55,929 bases of DNA. Source: Deltaproteobacteria bacterium (GTDB lineage: Bacteria; Myxococcota_A; UBA796; UBA9615). The DNA is taken from NCBI GenBank assembly GCA_023954745.1, contig JAGSHC010000010.1, forward strand, positions 1-55,929. Direction: 5' to 3'. Positions 17,514 to 26,435 of this stretch are shown piece by piece. Position 1 is the first letter of the stretch, and every line of letters starts with the position of its first letter. The translations under genes and the position numbers were made by a program. Below the pieces are notes generated by a model. It saw only the letters and a list, made by a program, of their open reading frames with translations. It was not told where the DNA came from and did no database searches.

Positions 17514-18158
17514 ATGAAGAATCTCGCTCTGTGGGTCGCCCTCCTGGTCTGTGTCGGCTGTCCAACAACCCCGTCGAACGACGACGACGTAGCGAACGAC
17601 GACGACGCAGCGAACGACGACGACTCGGCGAACGACGACGATGCAGCGAACGACGACGACTCGGCCGACCAGCGCACCGAGACGCGCGTCTTCGTCAGTT
17701 CCACCAAACACGACGGGGCCCTGGGAGGTCTCGTGGGCGGGGATGCCGTCTGTCAGGGGTTGGCTGATGCCGAGGACCTCGGTGGGACCTGGATGGCCTG
17801 GCTCGGTGATGGAACCGACGGCCCCGCGACTCGCTTCGTGGTCTCCGAGCGTCCCTATGTCCGGGTGGGTGGCGGCGTCGTCGCCGAGAACTTCGCCGAC
17901 CTCATCGACGGAACCATCGCCGTGCCCCTCAACCAGGACGAGACCGGCAGCCCTCTTCCATCAGACGACGACATGATCGTGTGGACGGCGGTGTTCCACA
18001 CGGGCGGAGAGCCCACCCCCGTGAACTGCTCCGGCTGGACGGCTGCCGAGCCGACCCTCGTGCCGACGGGCCTCGCGACCGCTACGGACACAGGATGGAC
18101 GGTGACCGCGCCCTACAACTGCGATGAGCTGCATCGGTTCTATTGCTTCGAGCAGTAG
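17514..18158 (+). CDS. DUF1554-type lipoprotein with Asp-repeat linker
   Basis: A 214-residue lipoprotein. The signal peptide ends C-V-G-C (Cys16), then C-P-T-T-P-S and five N-D-D-D-x-A units as an acidic tether. The body, from about residue 55, begins V-F-V-S-S-T and continues G-G-L-V-G-G-D-A-V-C-Q-G-L-A, then W-M-A-W-L-G-D: the pattern of the DUF1554 fold seen in surface lipoproteins of Leptospira and other bacteria. Cys in D-A-V-C, N-C-S-G-W, Y-N-C-D and F-Y-C-F probably form disulfides. Function is unknown. It is divergent from formate dehydrogenase beta, with 39 bases between the starts. Confidence 0.85.
   Translation: MKNLALWVALLVCVGCPTTPSNDDDVANDDDAANDDDSANDDDAANDDDSADQRTETRVFVSSTKHDGALGGLVGGDAVCQGLADAEDLGGTWMAWLGDGTDGPATRFVVSERPYVRVGGGVVAENFADLIDGTIAVPLNQDETGSPLPSDDDMIVWTAVFHTGGEPTPVNCSGWTAAEPTLVPTGLATATDTGWTVTAPYNCDELHRFYCFEQ
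17577..17666 (+). repeat. 18-bp tandem repeat encoding the N-D-D-D-x-A linker
   Basis: Five 18-bp units (AACGACGACGAC followed by two variable codons) lie within the lipoprotein gene. The fifth and sixth codons alternate among V-A, A-A and S-A. The units are nearly identical, so slippage or recent expansion is likely. Confidence 0.9.
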
Positions 18159-18208
18159 GGCACGAAAGGCCAGGCGAGCTTCCCTCGCCTGCGTGCGACA
18201 ATCACCGC

Positions 18209-18781
18209 ATGAGGTTCCTGACCTGCACTCTGCTCGCCCTCCTCGTCACCTCGCTCGTGGGCTGCTCGCCGCGCGGAGGCCGCGGAGGCGGGGGTGGGGC
18301 GGATGACGACGACGACACGTCGGACCTGCCCGAGGACGACTCCCAGGTCAGTATCGAGCTGTTCGGGGCGCTTGCCTTCGACGAAGGCTTCTGTGACCCG
18401 GACACCGACCGACGCTGCGCCGACTATGAGATTGCGCTGCATCTCGACCACGACGGCATCGACCCCCTGGCCTACCTCGACTTCATCGCCATCCGCTCGG
18501 GCGCGATGGAGTTCACGAACACGCTCGACTGCGCCGCGAGCCCCTGGCGCGTCGACCCCGAAGGCGGCTCGGAGAACACCGAGTTGTTGATTCGCTACGA
18601 CGGCGAGGGCGGGCAGCCCACCATGTATCACCGCTGCGGAAACGAGCTCGTCTCGCGCACCAACTCCGCCGTGGGCGACGCTCCTATTACCGGGATGATC
18701 GAGGTGGAGGTCCACATCGCAGGCGACGAGTTCCTGCATGTGGCCACTGCGTCGCGGCCGCTGGAGCCGGCGCTTCCCTGA
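18209..18781 (+). CDS. lipoprotein with Gly-rich/Asp-rich linker, unknown function
   Basis: A 190-residue lipoprotein. The signal peptide ends S-L-V-G-C (Cys19); a Gly/Arg stretch and five Asp follow. The mature domain has four Cys after the linker (F-C-D-P, R-C-A-D, D-C-A-A, R-C-G-N), suggesting two disulfides, and looks beta-rich. No family is recognised. The ATG at 18209 gives a complete lipoprotein signal. It lies 50 bases downstream of the DUF1554 lipoprotein on the same strand and could be co-transcribed with it. Confidence 0.78.
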   Translation: MRFLTCTLLALLVTSLVGCSPRGGRGGGGGADDDDDTSDLPEDDSQVSIELFGALAFDEGFCDPDTDRRCADYEIALHLDHDGIDPLAYLDFIAIRSGAMEFTNTLDCAASPWRVDPEGGSENTELLIRYDGEGGQPTMYHRCGNELVSRTNSAVGDAPITGMIEVEVHIAGDEFLHVATASRPLEPALP

Positions 18782-18799
18782 GGCCCCGACCGGTCCCGC

Positions 18800-19021
18800 T
18801 CAGCCTCGGGCGACGACCTGGAACCCGGCGGCCTCGATGCGCCGCTGCACTTCGTCACCGTCCAAGACTCCGTCCACGGTCAGGACGACGGAGTCCGCGG
18901 CGTGATCGGCCTTCACCGCCCCTACTCCGGGCGCGTCCTTGAGTACGCGCTCCACGCTGCCGGAGCAGCCTCCGCAGGTCATTCCGGTCACGTTCCAGGT
19001 CTGGGTGTGTGCGTCGCTCAT
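18800..19021 (-). CDS. heavy-metal-associated domain protein (copper chaperone-like)
   Basis: A 73-residue single HMA domain. M-T-C-G-G-C at residues 14-19 is the metal-binding loop of CopZ/Atx1-type proteins, which hold Cu(I) between the two Cys. The length and ferredoxin-like beta-alpha-beta-beta-alpha-beta pattern match the family. It should act in the cytosol as a copper carrier, but no copper ATPase is nearby. The start at 19021 lacks a clear ribosome-binding site. Confidence 0.88.
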   Translation of the reverse strand: MSDAHTQTWNVTGMTCGGCSGSVERVLKDAPGVGAVKADHAADSVVLTVDGVLDGDEVQRRIEAAGFQVVARG

Positions 19022-19124
19022 GGGGGGACGGTAGCCCTCTTCTCCGCACACTTCTTGCCCCACGGTCCTTACGCGGGCGCCCGCGTGCCTTGACCCTGTA
19101 GGGGGCCGACGCCATTCTCCCGCG

Positions 19125-20513
19125 ATGAAGCCGTTCCCTACTTGCTTGGCGCCTCTTCTCTTCGGCGCCCTGCTGCTGCTGGGGGCTCCTACCCCGCCCG
19201 CCCACGCCGCCGACCTCCAGTCGGCCATCCTCAAGGTGCAACGAGACGCGCAGACCGCGCTCGTGAACATCCAGCCCGTCACTGAGACGTTCAATCGGGG
19301 CGAGAAGCGCAAGCGCAGCAGCGTCGGCTCGGGCTTCCTCGTGGACTACGACGGCAACATCGTCACGAACTATCACGTGGCCGGCCGAGCGAAGCGGGTG
19401 ATGGTGACGCTCTTCAACAAGGAGCGGGTCGAGGCCGAGCTGGTGGGTGAGGATCCCTCGACGGACCTCGCGGTCATTCGCATCCCCAAGGAGCTGGTCA
19501 CCGAGTACGGCATGAAGCCGCTGTCCTTCGGCGACTCCGAGTCGCTCGAGGTGGGCGAGTTCGTGATGGCCCTGGGGTCGCCCCTCGCTCTCGCGCGCAC
19601 CATGACCTTCGGGGTCGTCTCCAACAAGGACCGCTACCTGCCCGAGGGGATGAGCCTGCCCACGGGCGAGCGCACCGGCGACTTCAACACCTGGATCCAG
19701 ACGGACGCGGCCATCAATCCCGGCAACTCGGGTGGGCCGCTCATCAACCTCACGGGGCAGGTCATCGGCGTGAACGCGCGCGGCGCCATGTTCGCGGACA
19801 ACATCGGCTTCGCCATCCCCGCCGCCACCGCCACCGCCGTCAGTCGCGACCTCATCGACGCCGGCGAGGTGAAGCGCAGCTGGGCGGGCATCAGCTTCCA
19901 GTCGCTTCAGGACTGGGAGGCGCTCTTCGGCATGGACACGAAGACGGGCGTGCTCGTCGCGAGCGTGGAGCCCGGCGGACCGGCGCAGATGGCGGGACTT
20001 CAGGCCGGTGACATCGTGCTCACCTACGGCGGCGAGACCATCACGGCCCGCTTCGATGAGGAGCTGCCCGGCATCTACCAGCTCATCGCGTCGACACCCA
20101 TTGGGGCCAAGGTGCCGTTGACGGTGCTCCGCCGCGACGGCGAGATCGACGTGACCCTGGAGCCCATCGAGACCGGCAAGCTCTCCGGTGACGAGTTCGA
20201 AGCCAGCGAGTGGGGCTTCACGGTGCGAGGCATCACGGACCAGATGGTGTTCAGCCTCGAGCTCGAGTCGGGGGAAGGGGTCCTCGTCGAAGGCGTGCGC
20301 ACCGGCGGACCCGCAGCGCGAGGCCGTCTGCGACGCGGCCAGGTGGTCGTCTCCATCGCCGATGAACCCATCACCGACCTCGCTGGCTTCGAGGCGCGCT
20401 ACGAAGAGCTGGCGGCGAAGGGCGAAGACATCCTGCTGCACGTGCTCGAGGCCGAACGGCAACGCTACGTCCTTGTGAGACGGGCCGAGACCGCGCCGGA
20501 GGGCACCCGATGA
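19125..20513 (+). CDS. HtrA/DegP-type serine protease with two PDZ domains
   Basis: A 462-residue periplasmic protease. The signal peptide is cut near A-H-A (about residue 28). The trypsin-like domain has a full triad: His84 (T-N-Y-H-V), Asp114 (S-T-D-L-A-V) and Ser202 (G-N-S-G-G-P). Two PDZ-like domains follow at about 245-345 and 360-455. Family members degrade or hold misfolded envelope proteins. It overlaps the next gene by four bases (ATGA), so translation is coupled to a paralogue that has lost the active-site His and Ser. Confidence 0.93.
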   Translation: MKPFPTCLAPLLFGALLLLGAPTPPAHAADLQSAILKVQRDAQTALVNIQPVTETFNRGEKRKRSSVGSGFLVDYDGNIVTNYHVAGRAKRVMVTLFNKERVEAELVGEDPSTDLAVIRIPKELVTEYGMKPLSFGDSESLEVGEFVMALGSPLALARTMTFGVVSNKDRYLPEGMSLPTGERTGDFNTWIQTDAAINPGNSGGPLINLTGQVIGVNARGAMFADNIGFAIPAATATAVSRDLIDAGEVKRSWAGISFQSLQDWEALFGMDTKTGVLVASVEPGGPAQMAGLQAGDIVLTYGGETITARFDEELPGIYQLIASTPIGAKVPLTVLRRDGEIDVTLEPIETGKLSGDEFEASEWGFTVRGITDQMVFSLELESGEGVLVEGVRTGGPAARGRLRRGQVVVSIADEPITDLAGFEARYEELAAKGEDILLHVLEAERQRYVLVRRAETAPEGTR

Positions 20514-21967
20514 AGCGCGCTCTCCTCCTCCTCGCAGCTCTCGCGCTCCTGATCCCGGCCGCCGCCGATGCGAAGCCGAAGAAGAAACGGGGCAAGGGCC
20601 AGACGGCCACCGAGTTCTACGACGCTGCGCGGCTGACCCTGGCCACCGTGAACTTCTCCCAGGAGTTCGTGGCCGGCGGCTCACCCCAGCAGACGACGTC
20701 GGCCACCGACGGCGTCGTGATCAGCCCGGACGGGCTCGTCCTCATCTCAGGCACCGTGCGCTTCCCCCAGAGCGGTCCGGGGCGGCTGCGCGGCGGTTCC
20801 CTTCCCGAGCTCAGCAGCTTCCGGCTGCACTTCTCCGACGGTCGGCAGCACGAGGCCGAGGTCGTCACCTTCGACACCGACCTCAACCTGGGGCTCCTGC
20901 GCATCACGGACGGAGACCCCGAGAAGCCCTTCGAGCATGTCAGCTTCGGTGACGACTTCGAGCCCGCCATCGGGTCTGGGCTTCGCTCGATGACGCTCTA
21001 CACGCAGGAGTACGGGCGCGAGCCGGTGTACTCGCCGGTGTCGATCAACTCGCTCCTCTCCACCCCGCAGGACGTGTGGTCGCTCTCCGGGGCCGGCCTG
21101 AACATGCTCGGGGCGCCGCTTTGGAGCGGCGCTGGCAAGGTCGTGGGAGTCGTGGCCCAGGTCCCCATGAGCCCCGGCGGCGGGCGGCAGGTGATGCCGC
21201 AGCTCTCGGGACCGGTGGGCTTGTCGTACGGGCGGTTCGCGGAGTGGTTGTCGGGTGCCGTCGAGCAGGCGCAGGCGGTGGCTGAAGTTGTCGAGGAAGA
21301 GCCCGAGGAGGCCGGATGGCTGGGCATCGAGTTCCAGGCGCTGGAGCGTCCGCTGGCGAAGCACCTGGGCATCAGCGAAGGCGGCGGCATCTTCGTGACG
21401 CGGGTCATCCCGGGCTCGCCGGCCGCCAAGGGTGGGCTGGAGCCCCTGGACATCCTGGTGACCTTTGACGGCGAACGCATCGCGGTGAACCAGAACAGCG
21501 ACCTCAACAAGTTCATCGAGAAGGTGCGGGCCGGAAAGCCCGGCGCTGTCGTGCGGTTCGGCAAGGAGTCTCGCGGTGATGGCGCGGTGGAGGAGGTGGC
21601 TATCACCTTGATGAACTCGCCGAAGACGGAGCTCCAGGCCGATCGCCGTGAGGATGACCGGTTCGACATCACGGTGCGCGAGATCACAATGGACGCACTG
21701 CTCGGCCAGCGACTGGACCCGGAGACGGCTGGCGTCATCGTCGATGGCGTGACGCGCGCTGGTTGGGCCGGGCTCGCCGGCTTGAGCCGTGGGATGATCA
21801 TCCAGCGAATCAACGAGCACGACGTCACCGACCTCGACTCCTTCAGTGAAGGCGTCGACAAGGTCCTCGAGGAGCGGCCCGACAAGGTCCTCTTCTTCGT
21901 GCGCTTCCGGCGCGACACCCGATTCTTCGTGGCCGAGCCGGACTGGACCGAGCTGGACGAGCCCTAG
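20510..21967 (+). CDS. catalytically dead HtrA paralogue with two PDZ domains
   Basis: A 485-residue exported protein (signal peptide cut near A-D-A, residue 21) with the same domain order as the preceding HtrA. The Asp region survives (D-T-D-L-N-L), but the position of the active-site His reads L-I-S-G-T-V instead of T-N-Y-H-V, and the Ser loop reads N-M-L-G-A-P-L instead of G-N-S-G-G-P-L, so Ser is Leu. Both changes abolish proteolysis. Two PDZ domains are kept (about 262-365 and 380-480), so peptide binding is probably retained. It may be an adaptor, inhibitor or hetero-oligomer partner of the active protease. The ATG is at 20510; the next gene begins on the base after its stop. Confidence 0.9.
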   Translation: MKRALLLLAALALLIPAAADAKPKKKRGKGQTATEFYDAARLTLATVNFSQEFVAGGSPQQTTSATDGVVISPDGLVLISGTVRFPQSGPGRLRGGSLPELSSFRLHFSDGRQHEAEVVTFDTDLNLGLLRITDGDPEKPFEHVSFGDDFEPAIGSGLRSMTLYTQEYGREPVYSPVSINSLLSTPQDVWSLSGAGLNMLGAPLWSGAGKVVGVVAQVPMSPGGGRQVMPQLSGPVGLSYGRFAEWLSGAVEQAQAVAEVVEEEPEEAGWLGIEFQALERPLAKHLGISEGGGIFVTRVIPGSPAAKGGLEPLDILVTFDGERIAVNQNSDLNKFIEKVRAGKPGAVVRFGKESRGDGAVEEVAITLMNSPKTELQADRREDDRFDITVREITMDALLGQRLDPETAGVIVDGVTRAGWAGLAGLSRGMIIQRINEHDVTDLDSFSEGVDKVLEERPDKVLFFVRFRRDTRFFVAEPDWTELDEP

Positions 21968-23563
21968 GTGAGCTTCCCTGTCGACGACCCGCGGGCGTTC
22001 GTCGCGGCCTACGAGTCCACGCTCCGCCCCATGCGGCAGCGCCACGGCGATGTGTACTGGCGGTTCGCACTGTCGGGAGACACCGCGCACCAGGCCGAGC
22101 TGGAGACCATCGAGGGCGAGATGTCCCAGCTGCATGCTGACGAAGCGGCCTACGGGGCCCTCGACCGATGGGCGGCCCAGGGCACCGACGATGCGCTGCT
22201 CGCCCGGCAGATCGCCCTGCTGCTCCCGGAGTTTCGCCGCGGACAGGCCCCCGAGGCGCTGCGGTTGCGCATCATCAAGCTCGGCTTGGAGACGGAGGAG
22301 ACCTTCACCACGTTCCGCCCGGTCGTGGGCGGCCGCCGCATGGCGTCCAACGAGATGGACCGGGAGCTGCTCGTCAGCAACTCGGACGCTCGGCGCCGCG
22401 AGGTGTGGGAGGCCACGAGGGCCATCGGTCGCCACGCGAGAGGGTCCGTCGTCGAGCTCGCGCAACTGCGCAACGAGGTAGCCAGCTTCCTGGGGTACTC
22501 CGACTACTTCACCATGGAGCTCGCGGATCAGGAGATGGAGCCCGAGGAGCTGTTCGGTGTGCTCGACGACCTGCGTCGTGACACGGACGGCCCCTGGGCG
22601 CGCCACAAGGCCGAGCTGGACGCGGAGATGGCGGAGGCGCGGGGCAAGCGTGCCGAAGACCTGATGCCCTGGGACTACACCGACCGCTTCTTGCAGTCGG
22701 TGCCTCGGCGGGACCCGGGACGTGGAACCGACGCGTGGTTCCCTCTGGCCGCCATCAAGAAGAACACCCACGGCTTCTTTCGGGGGGTGGGTCTGCCCGT
22801 CGAGAGACTGTGGCGCGCCGCGGACCTGCTGCCTCGGGATGGCAAGAGCCCGCACGCCTTCTGCATCGGCATCGACAACCCAGGCGACGTCAGGGTGCTC
22901 TGCAACCTCGACTCGACGGCTCGGTGGATGGAGACGACGCTGCACGAGTTCGGCCACGCGGTCTACAACGCGGGGATCGACGACGGGCTCCCGTGGCTGC
23001 TGCGTGACGCAGCCCACACCTTCATCACCGAGGCCGTGGCGATGTTCTTCGGGCGCATGGTCAAGACCGCCCCGTGGCTGCGCGAGGTGGCTGGGGTCCC
23101 CCATGAGCTCGCGGCGAAGGCTCAGGAAGACCTGCGCGAAGCCCAGCTCGTGTTCGCGCGGTGGGCGCTGCTCGTGACCTACTTCGAGCGCGCGATGTAC
23201 GCCGACCCGACCCAGGACCTGGAGTCACGGTGGTGGGAGTTGGCGAGCCGGCTCCAGGGCCTCACGCGACCGCCGGGATGGGACGGGCCCGACTGGGCCA
23301 GCAAGGTGCATGTCGCCTGCTACCCCGCCTACTACCAGAACTACCTCCTGGGGGAGCTCCTGGCGTCGCAGTTCCAGGCCGCTCTGGTGCAACGCACCGG
23401 GCAGGACATGGCCGACCCGTCTTTCGTGGGGCGGAAGGAAGTCGGAGACTTCTTCGGGGGCTTGTTTGCGGCAGGGCAGCGCCAGCGATGGGACGACACG
23501 GTCGTGGCTCACACCGGACAGGCCTTGACGTCGCGTCACTGGGTCCAACAGTTCGCGAGCTAG
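21968..23563 (+). CDS. M2-like (ACE-type) zinc metallopeptidase
   Basis: A 531-residue helical metallopeptidase. The zinc motif H-E-F-G-H is at 326-330 and the third ligand Glu355 lies in F-I-T-E-A-V, the H-E-x-x-H ... E-A arrangement of gluzincins such as peptidase families M2 and M3. Length and the helical N-terminal half fit M2. No signal peptide is seen, so it may act in the cytosol, unlike its two exported neighbours. The start is GTG at 21968, directly after the TAG of the pseudo-HtrA gene, with no gap. Probably an oligopeptidase that acts on short peptides. Confidence 0.85.
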   Translation: MSFPVDDPRAFVAAYESTLRPMRQRHGDVYWRFALSGDTAHQAELETIEGEMSQLHADEAAYGALDRWAAQGTDDALLARQIALLLPEFRRGQAPEALRLRIIKLGLETEETFTTFRPVVGGRRMASNEMDRELLVSNSDARRREVWEATRAIGRHARGSVVELAQLRNEVASFLGYSDYFTMELADQEMEPEELFGVLDDLRRDTDGPWARHKAELDAEMAEARGKRAEDLMPWDYTDRFLQSVPRRDPGRGTDAWFPLAAIKKNTHGFFRGVGLPVERLWRAADLLPRDGKSPHAFCIGIDNPGDVRVLCNLDSTARWMETTLHEFGHAVYNAGIDDGLPWLLRDAAHTFITEAVAMFFGRMVKTAPWLREVAGVPHELAAKAQEDLREAQLVFARWALLVTYFERAMYADPTQDLESRWWELASRLQGLTRPPGWDGPDWASKVHVACYPAYYQNYLLGELLASQFQAALVQRTGQDMADPSFVGRKEVGDFFGGLFAAGQRQRWDDTVVAHTGQALTSRHWVQQFAS

Positions 23564-23576
23564 ACGGAGGCGAGCG

Positions 23577-23951
23577 ATGGAACTAGGCGGATATACGGGA
23601 GATCGGGTGTGGCTCATCGCCCTGGTGGCGGCGTTCAACCTCGCCTGCATCATGCTTTGGTTCATTGTCGGTGCCCTCAAGCGGGCCCAGGGTTCGACCC
23701 TGACCGAGGCCCAGACCTTCATCGAGCTGATGCGCCGCAAGCGCGACGACGGATCGGTCACGTTGACGTCCGCCCGCAAGGACGAGCTGGAGGCATCCCT
23801 CGTCGAAGCGGAGGGCATGCTCGCCGAGGGCGAAGGCCTCGGGCCGCTCTGGGGCCGGCGCCACATGACCAACGCCAACATCGTGCTGCACGGCGTGGCG
23901 GACCGCTTCCCGGAGCTGTCGGACTCGGTGAACGAGCAGATGGTGCGCTGA
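23577..23951 (+). CDS. small single-pass membrane protein, unknown function
   Basis: A 124-residue protein with one transmembrane segment at about residues 11-34, then a basic region (K-R-A, R-R-K-R) and a helical cytoplasmic tail. GGAGGCGAGCG precedes the ATG at 23577. No family is recognised. It follows the metallopeptidase by 13 bases and probably ends the HtrA operon. From 23952 to 24096 I see no convincing gene. Confidence 0.68.
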   Translation: MELGGYTGDRVWLIALVAAFNLACIMLWFIVGALKRAQGSTLTEAQTFIELMRRKRDDGSVTLTSARKDELEASLVEAEGMLAEGEGLGPLWGRRHMTNANIVLHGVADRFPELSDSVNEQMVR

Positions 23952-24096
23952 TGGCAGGGTTGTCGCGCTAGCTGAGCTGTCCGCCTCGCCCGTTGACTAC
24001 TCTCGGCGGGTGTCGGTGCTCGCTGATACGGACGCCTGGTTCGAGCGACGCGAAGCGGCCGGGCGCGAGCACTCAGGGAGCGCTCCTCCCCCATGA

Positions 24097-25680
24097 TCAG
24101 ACGACGCGATGGCGTCCCGTGTGGCGCGCGGATGGGGGGAGGCGGTCCTCCACGTCGATGACATCGACCACCTTGTTGAGACGGTCGGCGACCCAGCATC
24201 CGATGAGGGCGTTGGCGGACCAGATGGCAGCGAGCATGACGGCGGTCTGGGGGCCCGCGTCGAGGCTGCCCCCGAGGTTGGTCACGTCCAGCAGCCAGCC
24301 GCCGCCGAAGAGGACGGCGATGGAGACGAAGGGGCTGACGATGGCGCGGGGCACGACGGAGAAGTCCACCGCCCGACGGTCGCGCAGTCCCGACTTCAGT
24401 CCGAGAGACGCCCCCAGGAAGTAGAACAGGACCGCGGGTCCCACGAAGACGAGCCAGTCCTCGGGCACGGGGATCCGGACGCCGGCTGCGATGAGCAGCC
24501 CCAGGATCGCCATCAGGATGGGTCCCGACAGCGCCGAGATGGCGTAGGCCCAGGCCCGCGCGGCTCCACGGTTTGCGCGCTTCGCCCAGTTCTCCCGGGC
24601 GTGGGCGATGCGCGCCACCTCGACGGGGTTGGCATCGCCAGTGTGGATGGCCTCGATCTCGTGCGAGGACACGCTCACGGCCTCAATGGCCCGAATCGAG
24701 GCGGAGCTCCGGGTGCGCGGTTCGTTGCGGCGCGAGAGCGCCTCCTCGAGGCGCTGGGCGACGAACTGCTTCTCCCGCGTGATGGTCTTGCCAGGGCCGA
24801 CCCACTGCCCGATGGCCGGCTCCACGGCCTGGGTGAGGGCCCTCGACAACTCGACGACCGAGCGCACGCGCCTCTCCAGGTCGAGATCCATCGCGGCCGC
24901 GACCACGCTGGCGAGGGCCGGCGGCACCGTGGGGTTGAGGTCGTCGACCCGGGGGAAGTCGCCGTCGAGCTTCGCCTCGACGATCTCTCGAGGCCGGGTA
25001 GTGCCTCCCCACGGGAAGTTGCCAGTGAGCATCACGTAGAGCAGCAGGCCGACGGAGTAGATGTCGGACTGCTCGCTGGGGGGGCTGGCCGCTCTCACCG
25101 CCATCAAGAGCGCTCTGGGCCCGATGGGCAGGAGCTCGGGGGCCATGTACGCGAGACCGGGGCCCAGCTCCGCCGCCTCGACGCCGTAGTCGAGCAGCAT
25201 CACCTGCTCGTCGTGGGTGCGGATGAGCACGTTCGTCGGATTGATGGCGCCATGCACCATCTGGCGAGCCTGGGCGTGGGCCATGGCCCCGAGCATCGGC
25301 TGGATGATGGTGAGAGCGCGAGACCAGGGCATCGGAGCGCCGTGGCCCATGAGGTGATCGATGGGCGTGCCTTCGACGAACTCCTCGATCAGGGCCAGTT
25401 GGCCGTCTGGTAGCTCGAGGGCGTCGATGTGGCGCACGATCCCCGGGTGGTCGAGGGTGGCGACGATCGGGAGGAGGAGGTTGAAGCTGGCTCGGAACTC
25501 GGTGCGCTCACAGAGCTGTTCGCGGATGGCGCGGAAGATGACGTCGCCACCCTGGGCCTGGGCGGTGGCCTCGTCCTGCGCACGCGCGCGGAACACCAGT
25601 CCCAGGCGACCTTCCCCCAGAAGAGCCTTGATCCGGTACCCGCCGACATATGAGCCGACATGCGCTTCGCCCACTCCCAT
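24097..25680 (-). CDS. membrane-anchored pseudokinase
   Basis: A 527-residue protein with an N-terminal Hanks-kinase fold (residues 10-300) and about four transmembrane segments in the C-terminal 150 residues. The Gly-rich loop (L-G-E-G-R-L-G) and D-Y-G (164-166, for D-F-G) are present. The ATP-anchoring Lys position appears to be Arg50 in V-I-F-R-A-I, and the catalytic loop reads H-G-A-I-N-P-T-N (143-150): the H-R-D Asp is Ala145 and the Lys is Asn147. Phosphotransfer is therefore unlikely; nucleotide or partner binding may remain. The start ATG at 25680 is where the fold begins. It lies 55 bases after the TPR gene and may belong to the 2-oxoacid dehydrogenase transcription unit. Confidence 0.85.
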   Translation of the reverse strand: MGVGEAHVGSYVGGYRIKALLGEGRLGLVFRARAQDEATAQAQGGDVIFRAIREQLCERTEFRASFNLLLPIVATLDHPGIVRHIDALELPDGQLALIEEFVEGTPIDHLMGHGAPMPWSRALTIIQPMLGAMAHAQARQMVHGAINPTNVLIRTHDEQVMLLDYGVEAAELGPGLAYMAPELLPIGPRALLMAVRAASPPSEQSDIYSVGLLLYVMLTGNFPWGGTTRPREIVEAKLDGDFPRVDDLNPTVPPALASVVAAAMDLDLERRVRSVVELSRALTQAVEPAIGQWVGPGKTITREKQFVAQRLEEALSRRNEPRTRSSASIRAIEAVSVSSHEIEAIHTGDANPVEVARIAHARENWAKRANRGAARAWAYAISALSGPILMAILGLLIAAGVRIPVPEDWLVFVGPAVLFYFLGASLGLKSGLRDRRAVDFSVVPRAIVSPFVSIAVLFGGGWLLDVTNLGGSLDAGPQTAVMLAAIWSANALIGCWVADRLNKVVDVIDVEDRLPPSARHTGRHRVV

Positions 25681-25735
25681 GGGCGCACTGTAGATCGGAC
25701 CTGGGCGGCGCGTCGGGTCGTCCCCTGGTGGAAGG

Positions 25736-26425
25736 CTAGTTCTCGCCCTCGAGGGCCTGGACCGCCGCCGCGCGGTTGGCGGCAAAGATCCGCTTCTCCT
25801 TGGGGTCGAAGCCCTCACGCAGCACCTGGCCCCCGAGGATGATCGAGGCCTTGATCTCCAGGGCGTCGCGGCGATCGAAGCACTCCAATGCGTCGGCGGC
25901 CCGATGGCGGGACTTCAGCAAGAAGATGCCGAGCTGGTCGAGGGCCTGGGCGTACCAGCGGACCTCGTTGGTGTCTGCCAGGCCCTCCGCGGCGGCGCGC
26001 AGGTCAGCCTCCGCTGCGTCCAGGTCTCCCAGAGCGACATGGGACCAGGCGCGGTCGGCGGTCGCGCGAAGGACCTTGGGATGGTCGGCGCCGCGCCGGG
26101 CGACGGACAGGGCGAGGGCGCGATTCCTGGCTTCGAGCGCCCCGGCGTACTCCTTGAGGTGGTGCAGCACGAAGGAGAGGTTGTTCCACCAGGACGCGTG
26201 GTCGTCGCGGAGGGCGAGGGCTTCTTCGAGATCGGCGCGGGCGGCGACCCACTCTCCGCGATGGATCAGGATCTCCGTGCGAAGCGCGAGCAGCGGCGCC
26301 CGGTCGGCGTCCGGGTCCTCGAGCGCAGCGGTGAGGACGGACCAGGCGCGGTCGCGGTTCCCCAGGAGGATGGCCGCGCGCGCTTCGCGAACGGGGCCAG
26401 GCGGCGATGGCTGCTTGGGACCCAC
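25736..26425 (-). CDS. TPR-repeat protein in the 2-oxoacid dehydrogenase cluster
   Basis: A 229-residue soluble protein made of helical repeats with TPR spacing: A-x-x-x-x-L and A-L-A-L patterns recur about every 34-40 residues. No catalytic motif, signal peptide or membrane segment is seen. GTG at 26425 is used because it follows the E2 stop (26436-26438) by 10 bases; an ATG at 26515 would overlap E2 deeply. The gene is probably co-transcribed with E1alpha-E1beta-E2 upstream and the pseudokinase downstream. A scaffold role is plausible but unproven. Confidence 0.75.
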   Translation of the reverse strand: MGPKQPSPPGPVREARAAILLGNRDRAWSVLTAALEDPDADRAPLLALRTEILIHRGEWVAARADLEEALALRDDHASWWNNLSFVLHHLKEYAGALEARNRALALSVARRGADHPKVLRATADRAWSHVALGDLDAAEADLRAAAEGLADTNEVRWYAQALDQLGIFLLKSRHRAADALECFDRRDALEIKASIILGGQVLREGFDPKEKRIFAANRAAAVQALEGEN

Positions 26426-26435
26426 GAGGCGGCCC

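Noticed and set aside
20747-23104. 785-codon minus-strand frame across the pseudo-HtrA and metallopeptidase
   Set aside because: It is antisense to two genes with clear motifs and contains none of its own.
24010-24096. Possible 28-codon gene starting with GTG between convergent genes
   Set aside because: No ribosome-binding site, no family, and it ends at the stop of the convergent pseudokinase gene. Too little support.
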